A DNA stretch of 64,000 nt, taken from the NCBI GenBank assembly GCA_947579665.1, contig OX388351.1:3658001-3722000 (forward strand), in the 5' to 3' direction. Both the position numbers and the translations under genes were made by a program. Under the pieces are notes generated by a model. It did not search any database, was not told the DNA's origin, and saw only the letters and a program-made list of their open reading frames with translations. This document shows, one piece after another, positions 24,470 to 35,072 of the stretch. The stretch is from Sympetrum striolatum (lineage: Eukaryota > Arthropoda > Insecta > Odonata > Libellulidae). Every line of letters begins with the position of its first letter. Positions within the stretch are counted from its first letter, which is position 1.

Positions 24470-25007
24470 TCTGATGTGGCCAGCACATGACTTTCTCCAT
24501 TTATAAGATGTAAATATCTATCTACAACAGTATTTTCGAACTCTATATTCCATCTAAACTTGGAAGATAAGTGATTAATTTATATCATATTATCTTTAAC
24601 GTCACAAACATAATAAATAATGTTTTTCGGGACATGTTCGATGAAAAACGATGAAATGGCCTTTCGCCCCAGCGCCCAGAGCGCCCACAACGTACATAAT
24701 CAGCAACTCACGGTATATCAGTATTTCACAAATAACTCCTACATAATCAGTGATACAAAAATATGTTTCAAACAAAAGTTGTAGTAAATTACATTTTCTA
24801 AAACGTTTATAAATAATAGTATATACCTAAATATCATATTTATGGAGATATTTTGAAAACCGGAAATGAGTTTTGAAGAATGAAGCTCGACTTCCGGTTA
24901 ACCGATTCACTCCAAAAACTAATCAACTCTGACAGCACACACCACAGTACTATATATGAAGTTTGGTATTGATACGACTAATAGTTTTCACGTTAGAGTG
25001 CCCACTG

Positions 25008-25051
<44 letters not shown>

Positions 25052-25180
25052 ACAGACATCATTCCGAAAATGGTCAAAACGTGTTCTAGGGACCCCAAAA
25101 CGTGTATTTCCGTTGAAATCTCGAAGTCGAATTTTTTCATGAAAACAATACTTTCTCTATACTTCGTATATGGAGAAAGT
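24470..25180 (-). mobile_element. HINE/Helentron-like interspersed element, copy 2
   Basis: A 711-bp inverted copy of the element at 4487. It has the same 5' hairpin (read on the minus strand from 25180), the same 3' tail ending CATCAGA (24470-24476 on plus), and A-runs on both sides (T-runs on the element strand). A (CA)n tract lies at about 25010-25046, and only one copy of the ~316-bp unit is present. Confidence 0.8.
25010..25046. repeat. (CA)n microsatellite inside HINE-like copy 2
   Basis: A nearly pure CA tract at the position homologous to the TG tracts of copies 1 and 3. Confidence 0.9.
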
Positions 25181-25185
25181 AAAAA

Positions 25186-25834
25186 TGAAATTGCCTCTGC
25201 AGTATCTTACCAATGCTTTAAAGACCTTCTTTTCTTCTAAGTCAATAAGAAATATCTTATTAATTACTAAGATAGATTTCAGTTACATGTATGTAAAACA
25301 TCCATGCAAAAAACATTTACCCGAGTTTTAAGGAAATCAGAAATGAGTACACCTTTTTTACTGAAACTGAAGCCACTTAGTTTCTTATTTTATCTGGCCA
25401 TTCATCCTTTATCTATGCTTTACTATTTGATGCATAACTTTGGCATATTTACACACCTCTTGTGTATGAGGAAAAGGCTTCAAAACCTACAAATATTGCT
25501 GTTGAAGCTGCTGAAGAGCAAATTACGACTGGAAATTTACGCAAACAACATATTGAGCCCTTATTTTAGAGCAAATGTTTACCTAAATTGAGGAAATTAG
25601 TGGAATAGTAATAGTAATTGCATTTTATTAACATAAAACGTTCACAGTTACATTCAGATACAAAACACTGTAAGTGAACAGATGTCTCGTCGTAGTAATA
25701 TTTACCTTATGAAAGATAAAAAAATATACATTAATTTCGTCTGTAATTGTACCCCAGCATCACAATATTATTTCAACTATACATTAAATATTAAAACATT
25801 ACTACAAATGTACTCATGTTTTAATTGATACGTA
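25186..25834. other. Intergenic, no gene recognised
   Basis: A 95-codon plus-strand frame (25304-25591) is Leu-rich but has no family motif and no splice context; treated as chance. Confidence 0.5.
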
Positions 25835-25884
25835 TATACATACATACATACATACATACATACATACATACATACATACATACA
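25835..25884. repeat. (ATAC)n microsatellite
   Basis: About a dozen uninterrupted ATAC units. It directly abuts the hairpin-bearing segment to its right and probably represents the tail of a minus-strand retroposon. Confidence 0.92.
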
Positions 25885-25930
25885 AAGGACTTAGTTGGCG
25901 AAATTGGGACTTTTTAGTCCCATCTTCCAT
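25885..25930 (-). mobile_element. Possible retroposon 3' end (hairpin plus TGTA tail)
   Basis: On the minus strand the segment reads a perfect 6-bp hairpin (GGGACT/AGTCCC, loop AAAA, plus 906-921 of the 25-kb block), then AATTTCGCCAACTAAGTCC, then the (TGTA)n tail. A 3' stem-loop immediately before a simple-repeat tail is typical of LINE/SINE 3' ends recognised by RT. No protein remnant is visible to the right, so the element body is unidentified. Confidence 0.4.
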
Positions 25931-28900
25931 TTAACCAAAAACATTTACAATACATATATTTTGAAAATACAACTATATAAATCATTATAACAAAATGAAA
26001 AAGAATACTAGTACAATACATCCTTATACAAAGTACAAATCTATTAAATATGACACCAAAAAAAATTGAAAATGAATATATCTTGTTCATTCCAAAACTT
26101 ACAGAATTTATATAAGACAGTGAATTACGTTATTTACAATTAAATTGTAGTACATAAACTATAGAATTACATCAATTTAATTTTAATATTCATCAATTGA
26201 ATGATGGAATATACTCATCAACATGTTTTTTAAATTCAGCCAAGAAACTTTGAGAATTACTGTTAAATCTCTCCTCCGAAAGGATAATAAGATCTCCATC
26301 GATATATTTCAGAAACTATAGATGTAAAACATTGGCTAGGAAATAAAAATTCGAGAATCAGGAAAGGCTATGAACGAAATCTTGGAGAATTTATTTGAAT
26401 AGAGATTGGTTGCTTAACATAGTGCGCGTTCCGAAAGTTAGGAAAACCTCATACTATCACTAGATCTGAATAATCGCGGAGATAAAGGCGGTTAGTTAAT
26501 CCGTCGCGTGTTTTTCAAACTTAATTTTCCGCCGAAAAATCTGGAAAAATACAGAGATAAGAGTTGGTCAATCCATTGCGTGTTTCCGAAACCTATGAAT
26601 CCACCATCAAAGCTCCCGAATCCTTCATCCCATTACCAAAGCGGCACTAATTATAAGACGCTGGGAGTCGCAGTCAAGCATTCAGACCCCAAGGATAATG
26701 GAGAAACCTCTGAACTCTTAATTATCACGGATGCATGTTAGCGAACGCCTTTGTCCGCGTGCGTGTGTGGAAGCCGAAAGATAAATCCAAATCTGACACC
26801 CGTGACCCATGCGTGAAAGCCATTTTACCCACTACATTAACACGTCCGATCCCATTAATTCGCTCCTTAAATGGCGAGCGGGAAGACGTTAATGAACATT
26901 GCTGGCGGATCTATAATTTGAAACTACCAAACGCTAACCGACCGCATATGTCGTATTGAAAAAGGGTTGGCCAACGTATCGGAAGAAAGAGATTGCAAGC
27001 CATTCCAATATACAGAAATCACCCGTGTTCAAACGGATGCTGTGGATTGAAAGAGAAGCGAGCGAATAATAAAAATGTCAAAGTCGTATTTGCTCAGAAG
27101 CTAGTGATGGTTTCGGAAATTAAATGGCAGGCCTCCGAAGATGCCTACTCAACATTTCACGCTCTTATCTCTGCAACATAATGAAACACGCTACCAATGA
27201 CTAAATTCTCCGATAAGGAAGTTAATTTCACGCGGGTGTGCTAATGAAAATGATACAATAGCCAATTTATTAAAGAATTGCTTAATATGAAATACAATTT
27301 TGATGGGCCATCTCGGTTATCCTAAATTGTATAATGAAGCAGATTGGATCATTTTTTCGTTAACCAAGTAACGTTGCGTTCAGTTTTTGCTAGAACTCAC
27401 CCTGGTATCGTATTTCATCCAATATAAAGTGATCAACGTAATTCCATAAATTTGGTAGATTCTCATTGATGTTTTTACCGTATTCTTAATCAATAAAAAC
27501 CGTGCAGTGGCAAGATAAAGACTCAACAAACTTGCAGGACACTTTATTGTATTATGCTTAAAAGGATATTGTTGGAATGTATCTTTTAGTGAGATCAATA
27601 TTTACAATTATCAATCTTTTCTTGCTACTTACCCCTGCTCTGGCCCGATCTCTTTTTCAACGTGAGATTTTTGTGGTTTAATTTTCTTACGTATCCTAAA
27701 ATTTTACTTCTGTGCTAATTCCGTAATTATTATATAATATAAGAATACTGACACCCTGAGGTCAGCTTAACTAACTATTATTTCTGCTTAGTAAAACACA
27801 AACCGGTGAACATTTCCTGTCCTCTTTTTCAAACTTCTTTCACGACGCGCCTTTGCAATTTTTGTGATAACGTTTCGTCGCAAGTTACATATTTGGTTAC
27901 ATTTATCGATTCAGAGTTCTTTACTAAAATATGGCATTTATATAGCATAAAAGTACCATGATGTATCAAAGACTTGTCTTTAAGCGAGTTTTCACTTCTA
28001 TTTCAAACGAGATGTACGATCTTGGGGCCAGATATCTTAGTATAAAGATCAATTGATCAATTTTTACAGTAACTCTATGGTAGCGTTGAGGAATGCTTAG
28101 CAGATTTATAGATAAATGAAATTTTAATAAGAGCAAAACATTACGCTGCTCTGAAAGTTTACTTTTAGTTTTGGTATACTTTAAAGTTACTTTTCCATCT
28201 TTAGATCTTGTCATATTTCATCATTAGATACGTACCAATACTTCCAGAACTACAAACCTTTGAGAAGAGCTACTTCACGATATCTCCTGGTAACTTTCCC
28301 ATTAACGAGATTAAAATGTTTTTATTATTTAATATGGCATAATAATATGTTACATTATTGTGCTCTGAATAGTATGAAGCTCATTAAATATTTGAGTGAG
28401 GCATTTCTGATGTAAGTCGTAAACGTAAGCTCGACTCAAACAAGTGTCATTAAAAACTAAGTTGACGAGAGGAAAAATTATGCGAATTTTTTCCTCGAGG
28501 AGACGCAAAGCATTTGGCTCAAATATATATGGACATTCTCATTCTTCCCACAATCTCTTTGTTCTTCCTTTCTTCTCCTCGCATTTGTTTTTCCTTTCTT
28601 CTCCTCGCATTCACCCTCGGGTAAGGCCACCATTCTCACCTCATTCAACAGCAGTCTCATTCACGGAGGATTTAAAGTGGTAATTACAGGCGTGCCACCT
28701 TAACGAGCTCTAAACTAATTACAAAACCTCCTCCACTCCCAAACCTTGTTCGCCATCCGGTCTCAGATGGTTCCTCACGCGGCCCTCTCCTTCCCACTAA
28801 CCGCCTTATACTTTCATCCCATTCCTTTTTTAATATCTTCCTCATTTGCCTTCTTTTCCTCTCCCATCTCTATCGCTCAAATTTTAGTGTGCGAAGGGAA

Positions 28901-29599
28901 TCTCAAGTTATGGTTGTCTTTATTCGCTTACATTCAAAAGGTGAGTGGAGTGTAGGTGAAGCACAGGTGGCGACATCAACCGAATTCTCTTCTTTGGATA
29001 AAAGGGTTAAAAAACTTTTTAAGACCAAGATATAATCCATTAATTTTAAGCGTAAGGAAACGAATAATAAACAGGGAAATATATTAGTGTATATACTATT
29101 GTTGTATTGAATATTCCTTCAGGAATTTTGTCCCACTTTATAACGGAAAGTTTTTTTTCTTTCTAATATTTATCTGTTTTATTTGGTACGTCTTACCTCA
29201 GGATAGGGTCCTAATTTTTCCAAAAGAAAAATATTATCTGTTAAATGTAACGTTGGCTAACGAGTGGCCTAGACTACGATATTTTGGCTGAAGTTGTTCT
29301 TTCGCAGTTTTTTCGGGCTCGGCTTGAGACCGACTCGAGGAATGTTTTGATGCATGTCTGCGCATGTATACATGCAATCAAAATTCATAAATAGGTAAAT
29401 AAAATATTAGATTTGCCCATTTTCCTTTATCTATAGCTAAGTATAGCTTTTTGATAGTGCTTATGCTCGAACGAACTATCTTCGTCAGCTAAAGTCGTAA
29501 GTAAGTTTAGTGATACCTTCGCCAGCTGAGGTTTAAGTAGTCTAAGTAATCTTGTTTGGGCTTTTATTGGTAAACAACTTTGTGATTAAACAAGGAAAT
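25931..29599. other. Intergenic, no gene recognised
   Basis: No exon recognised. It contains a short polypyrimidine tandem repeat (28565-28611) and a loose pair of similar ~30-bp segments near 26490 and 26564. Open frames of 60-80 codons near 26.5-27.2 and 28.4-29.0 kb coincide with less AT-rich DNA and carry no motif. Confidence 0.5.
28565..28611. repeat. 26-bp polypyrimidine tandem duplication
   Basis: The 21-bp word beginning TTCCTTTCTTCTCCTCG occurs at 28565 and 28591, separated by TGTTT. Two exact units. Confidence 0.85.
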
Positions 29600-29648
29600 T
29601 GGGTATAGGCACGAATTGGCGTGCAACCAGGATAAATCACAAGGAAGA

Positions 29649-29735
29649 ATAGACTTGAAAAAAATCCGACGGGACCGGGAATCGAACCCGGGTCACCGGG
29701 TCGCGGGAACCCGGGTCCTTTGTCCACAAAGTCGC
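29649..29735 (-). mobile_element. tRNA-derived SINE-like unit, minus orientation
   Basis: On the minus strand there is a D-arm-like CTTT..AAAG block, then the T-arm and acceptor GGTTCGATTCCCGGTCCCGTC (split here at the B-box), followed by a short tail ending in AGTCTAT. The B-box through tail matches the plus-strand unit at 29760, but the 5' half differs and its acceptor cannot pair. It is a relic head of a retroposon, not a tRNA gene. Confidence 0.55.
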
Positions 29736-29759
29736 CCATATAGCTTGAGAGAATGTTCC

Positions 29760-29831
29760 GGCGGGATAGCTCAACGGACAGAGCATCTGACCGGCAATCG
29801 GGAGACCCGGGTTCGATTCCCGGTCCCGTCA
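29760..29831 (+). mobile_element. tRNA-like SINE head (anticodon position GGC)
   Basis: This folds as a cloverleaf. Acceptor GGCGGGA/TCCCGTC pairs 7 of 7 with one G-U; D-stem GCTC/GAGC; anticodon stem TCTGA/TCGGG with two G-U pairs; T-stem CCGGG/CCCGG with loop TTCGATT. Position 34-36 reads GGC (Ala). Against a working tRNA: position 33 is C instead of the nearly invariant T, the variable loop has 4 bases, and it lacks the G3-U70 identity pair of tRNA-Ala. The downstream AGACTT..AAGTCTATA is shared, inverted, with the neighbouring unit. I therefore call a tRNA-derived SINE head. Confidence 0.55.
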
Positions 29832-29869
29832 GACTTTCTTCAAGTCTATACAATTTTGTAATTATTTTG

Positions 29870-32800
29870 CAATGCTAATTTTGGCCATCCTAAAATTATT
29901 GGAAAGATAATTGGGAATATTGTAGGCGGAGAGGATGTACGAATACATCCAGGATTACAGGCACCTTCACACTCTCTTACATTCAGTCTGTAGCATCTAA
30001 GAAAGGTATTTACTACTTCATTATATTTTTTGAATATCCTCATATGATCTACCATAAATGTAACTAAGTGCACCTCGACTCTCCTCTAACTTGAAAATTT
30101 GAAATTGTAATTAAAGGCAAAGTGATCAGCATTGCTTGTAATAGCTCTTCGTGTACGATAAACAAGTATTTTATGTTGCTCCTATTCTTTGATGCTATAA
30201 TAGAAATCAAATTAAAAGAGGGCAATTCAAAGATTTTATTTTAATTTTATTATTTACCTCCGAAATAGTGTGTAAATATATCTTATTTCAATTGCTTGAA
30301 ACGAAGTATTTTCAGAATCTCTGATCGTAACTTCGAAGCTTCTTAAGTCTATTAATATTAATAAAATATGAATGCATTTAATGTGGTTGCTTCAACTGTC
30401 AAATGTTTGGTTTACATTGCTACCTCCTTATCTGATATAATAATAATAATTTATCATCCCATGTTACTCTTCTATTCTATAATTTCTTTGCCATCAAAGA
30501 GCTGTAATTGATATACTATAGATTTCGTACAGCGGTCCTAAAAAACATAACATTTTTGTTCGTAATTTCAGACTTCAGACTCGGAGTTCTGGAATATTTT
30601 TTTAAAATTTTTTTTTTAAAACCAAACACGGTCTAAACACGTAAAAGCAAAGTCTCTCTTTGCTAAGTCATTCTTAGAATAGCCTGAATTTTATTGTAGA
30701 AAAATCTTCAGGAGGAGAAACCTTTTCCAAATTTAATTTCTATAGACACTCCTTACAAAATCGTGCTCAATTTTCTCTATTCTCTCTCATTTTCTCTTTC
30801 GTTCTCTTTTTATTCAGTCTGTTTTTTTGTAAATATATTCATTGACTTTTTACGCGTGAAGTCTCTCGCTCAGTATTATCAAATGTCCATTTAGAGCGAA
30901 ACATTCGTTCTGCAAGGGGGAATAGAAGTAATCGAGACTTAAAGACATCCTCCGCAAATGTTATTCTCCATCAATTAGACTAACACAGGGTTCAACGGAT
31001 TTAAATTTAGAAGCGGTACGATAACAGCATCGCATATTCGTGAGGGTTTAATGAGGGCGCTGTCGGTTCTCATAATTAAAACGCAGTTAGCCCTTCTGAT
31101 TTATCTCCTCGGTAAATCTAATGGTTTCTTAAAGATACCTTATGAATGCAGTAAGTGGAAAGTGGAAGGTATATGTATAATTAACGCTTACGACTATAAA
31201 TACTACGCATTAAGAATAATTCAGAGTTTAATTTTGGTATGAGGAGGCTGGATTCAATTTCAACAATTAAATCATCTCATCAGGGGTCTTTCTAGAGGAA
31301 GCCATTATTGGTTTTTAATTCTGAACTCACCAGCATACTCTTGGGTTACTATTAGATAGCCTTTTTGTTTTCCTAATGAACAAAATTGGTGAATTTACAT
31401 TTGTTTTTCAACTAAAATTTACGATGCTCCCACCGGATTCCTGATTTCCTAGGATAGAAATAACGTAATTGCCGAATTTTCTCTCCTGGGCTGATTTCAT
31501 TAATGCATAAGATGTACGGACATTTTGATGGTTTTGTAGCTACCCATGGTTAAGTAAATTTGAAGGAGAAAGCATCTTTAGACAGATTTTTGCATACAAA
31601 TGACGGTAAAATAACTTAATAAATCAAATAATTAGCATACGAGTATGAAAACAGTCTATTAAAAATGCTGTAAATATTCAAATGAAAATAAAGCAGTGAA
31701 AGTTAAAGATTTTAATAGCACTACTGCTGCAACTACTAGCAACTACTTTTGTCAATTCTGATGTAATTAAAGGATTTGGTTTTTGATTATGTAAATGCGG
31801 TATTACATAATTAATACATAGTTTTAATCCACTTCAACTCCGATGTGGGTTTGTCAAAGGGTACAATAATGAATATATACGAAAGAGTAAGACAGGTGGT
31901 CAGAATCTTCAGCCTATTGAAAGTGATATCAATAATTACAATTGCAAAACAGTCACATACTGCAGTGATGATTTTAAGGAGACTGTTCCTTGGGAAACCT
32001 TCTTAAGAAGTCTATAATCGATCCCAGTCGATTAGGTGATCAAGAGGAGATTGTAAAAAAAGAGTCCTCCGCTTCTTTTTCCCATTGCCCGAAAACATTC
32101 CTTCACGATGACCATCAAGTGGACGTAATTTTAAAAATGATGAACACGTTTGTAATTTGTTCAGTCGACATTAACGCTTCCGCGTACGTCTTCAATTTAA
32201 GCCGCGTTTATATTCGGCTGCCGACTCTTCGCTAACATCCTTTCGATACCAATTTCACTGCCTCATCATCATCTGAGAGGGAATCCCCTCCTCCCTTTTT
32301 TCTGTCTTTCGAAAGAGTGTTAATGCGGTTAACTTCGCCCCTTCCTCCCGAACACTAATTTTTCTTTTTATTTCCTTTTCCCGGCTTTCCGGTTTTCGGG
32401 ATTTTTTCCACTCCGCCCATGGTATTAAGGGGAGAGATTTTGATCAAATGGGTGGGGAAAGGTGGTTTTTTTCCGAGGGAAGATAGCCTTTTTTAATGTG
32501 GTCTCGCATTATACTTTTTTCCATCCTCCTTATGCGTAATCTCCTCTTGACTCGTTTTAATAAGGGCGGGTTGGGTATTTCGGGATTCCTAATTTCATTT
32601 TCACGATTCCCAATTACGGTTCGTTAAACGGGCCCCTGCGTCAAATGGTGGCAACGTCCGAGATTAGGCGGAACTGTTATAAAAAGGGTGAATAGGGAGT
32701 TGTATACTTTCGGGGAACAAATTACTAACGACGGAAGGTAGTTTTCGTGGCGATCTAAATTGTGACTAAACGGAGTGAGATCAAATTATGATTTCGATCG

Positions 32801-32936
32801 AAAGGATTATTATCATAATTTAAGGAGCAGCATTACATTTCTTAGTATAGTTATCATACATATTTTTTATCCTTATTAGACTTTTTGGTTAAGAGTATGC
32901 TCGCATACACGTTCTAAAATAGTAAAGAGATGAGTA
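29870..32936. other. Intergenic, no gene recognised
   Basis: No exon or element recognised. A less AT-rich block at about 32030-32700 has few stops but no motif. Confidence 0.5.
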
Positions 32937-33433
32937 CATTGGACTCTCGCTAATCTCAATAATGTGGCCTCTCAGTAATCCGGCACCCTCACCTGAGGTA
33001 AAAGATAACAATGGAGTAACGAGTGTAAGCGTGAAAGAAAAATTAGAAAAGGTGCGGAGGAGAAGCGTTATTTTTAGGCGCTAACTATATTTATGTATAA
33101 TACCGAAAACATATATTAATTCATCAAAACCGGAATGACTTCTCTAAACAAAGTAATAACTAATCTTCTGTTTACATACTACAAGATAGATGCAAGCCTT
33201 AACCTTAAATTAACTTGCCATCTCGAATCGGTGGAATTATCGCACGTTATTATATAATTTGTTTAGCATCACCATATATATCCTACTTAATATATTTAAA
33301 ATATGTATTTCTCTTTATAGCTGTGCACCGAAAACCCGATCACGACGCTATTGTCTTTAACGCTCTCTCAGTAATCCGGCACTCACGCTAATCCGGCACC
33401 CCTCTGTGCAAGCAATTAGCGAGAGTCTTAGTG
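32937..33433. mobile_element. pogo/Tigger-like MITE
   Basis: A 497-bp element bounded by TA (32935-32936 and 33434-33435). The left terminus reads CATTGGACTCTCGCTAAT and the right, reverse-complemented, reads CACTAAGACTCTCGCTAAT. The subterminal word gtaatccggcac occurs just inside both ends (about 32975 and 33370). 'GACTCTCGCTAATCCGGCAC'-type ends with TA duplication are characteristic of pogo/Tigger elements. No transposase remnant is visible. Confidence 0.75.
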
Positions 33434-33690
33434 TACATCTGCATTCGATTTACTGCAACGGAGGTCAAACAGTTTCCTATTGGGTTCGTCCATTTATCAA
33501 ATTATTTATTCTGAAACATTGGCTTCGTAACCTTACTAATATTTCTGCATATTTTGTGCGTGAACGATCCGCCAGAATCCGATAAATACTCCTGTGGTTT
33601 CTACAAAAGATTGACGATGATACTTACGAAGGATATCCTTCAGCAAAAACCTATTACACTCGAAGATGAACGGGTATGAAAATAGTCTGA

Positions 33691-33755
33691 GGATATTTGG
33701 ACTCGAACCCGGGTCTTCATATTTTGTGTCGACTGTTCCAGCTATTGAAATATCC
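33691..33755 (-). mobile_element. tRNA-like retroposon relic
   Basis: On the minus strand an 8-bp perfect acceptor-like pair GGATATTT/AAATATCC encloses a B-box GGTTCGAGTCC and a GACCCGG T-stem side. The D-arm region (AGCTGGAACAGTC) is irregular and the molecule is only 65 nt, too short for a standard tRNA, so it is probably a SINE head or degraded tRNA copy. Confidence 0.45.
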
Positions 33756-34396
33756 GGCCAGATCGTACATGCCGTTCGAACTTTGTAGCAAATCGGAAAT
33801 ATTTCTTCTTCTTCTATCTAAATTTGTTGATAAATGAGGATTGAGTTTATATGCAAAATATAAAATACATATGCGCCAAATACAAATATGATGCGGAAGT
33901 CATCATTGTTTTTCATACTTAGAAAAAGCATTGATATATTTATATTTAATTTAATTTCATACTTTAATCTTGATTTGATACTACAGTTTAGCGTGATTTT
34001 ATTCACTGAGGAATTTTTGAAAGCTTTCAGTAATTTTAATTCCCAAATTAGATTTCCTGAATTAATTCGTCACCCTTTATGCACATCAGAGAAACTTAAC
34101 TCGTTATTTTTTATGATGCCAAAATAGACAAGTTATGCAACATATGTAACCATTCCTTTTCTTAAGTTTCGATAATTTTATTTATCCTGGATGTTATTAC
34201 AGTAGATTTGAATCACCTACGTGTGCAAAATTGCACAGGCACCCTTATTTGACAATTTTAGCCATCGAAACCACTGCTGGTTATCGTATTGTCCTCATTG
34301 ATTAGCTCCAATAAGAATTTAACCGTCTTTTGAGTATGAGCAACTATTTTTGTGGAATATAAAAATAGCCTTTGATGCTTCTGGATCCAGGCATGC
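33756..34396. other. Intergenic, no gene recognised
   Basis: AT-rich; short frames on both strands without motifs. Confidence 0.55.
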
Positions 34397-34401
34397 TTTT
34401 T

Positions 34402-35066
34402 ACTTTCTCCATATACGTAGTATAGAGAAAGTATTGTTTTCATGAAAAAAATCGACTTCGAGATTTCAACGGAAATACATGTTTTGGGGTCCCTAGAACA
34501 CGTTTTGACCATTTTCGGAATGATGTGTGTGTGTGTGTGTGCTTGTGGGTGCTCTAATGTAAAAATTATTCATCGTATCAATACCAATCTTCATATTTAG
34601 CACTTTGGTTGGTGTTGTCAGAGTTGATTAGTTTTCGGAGTAAATCAGTTATCGGGAAGTCGAGGTTTAGTCTTCGAAGCAAATTTCCGTTTTTGCAAAA
34701 TATCTCCATTAATATGATATTTAGGTATATACTATTATTTGTAAAAGTTTTATAAAATGTGATTTACTATAACTTTTGTATTTAACATATTTTTTATCAC
34801 TGATTGTTTAGGAGTTATTCGTGAAATACTGATAAACCGGAAGTTGCTGATTTTTTGTGCGCTGTGGGTGAAAGTCCAATTTCATCGTTTTTCATCGAAC
34901 ATGTCCTGAAAAACATAATTTATAATGTTTGTGACGTAAAAGATAATAATATATAAATTAATCACTCTTCTTCCAAGTTTAGATTGAATATAGAGTTCGA
35001 AAATACTGTCGTAGAAAAACATTTACAACTTATATATGGAGAAAGTCATGTGCTGGCCACATCAGA
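34402..35066 (+). mobile_element. HINE/Helentron-like interspersed element, copy 3
   Basis: A 665-bp copy in the same orientation as copy 1, with the same 5' hairpin, TG tract (about 34523-34540), a single ~316-bp unit and the 3' tail ending CATCAGA. T-runs flank both sides (34397-34401 and 35067-35072). Confidence 0.8.
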
Positions 35067-35072
35067 TTTTTT

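Larger units (their letters stand above)
29649..29849. repeat. Inverted pair of SINE units
   Basis: Arms of about 43 bp (29649-29691 and 29807-29849) are near-perfect inverted copies covering tail, acceptor and B-box. The central ~110 bp is not palindromic. Confidence 0.8.

Noticed and set aside
25835..25884. CRISPR-like regular repeats
   Set aside because: Pure tetranucleotide microsatellite with no spacers, in an animal genome.
26485..26600. Tandem repeat of ~75 bp near 26490 and 26564
   Set aside because: Only about 30 bp are similar and with several mismatches; too weak to call.
29760..29831. Functional tRNA-Ala(GGC)
   Set aside because: C at position 33, absent G3-U70, short variable loop and a SINE-type tail shared with an inverted neighbour.
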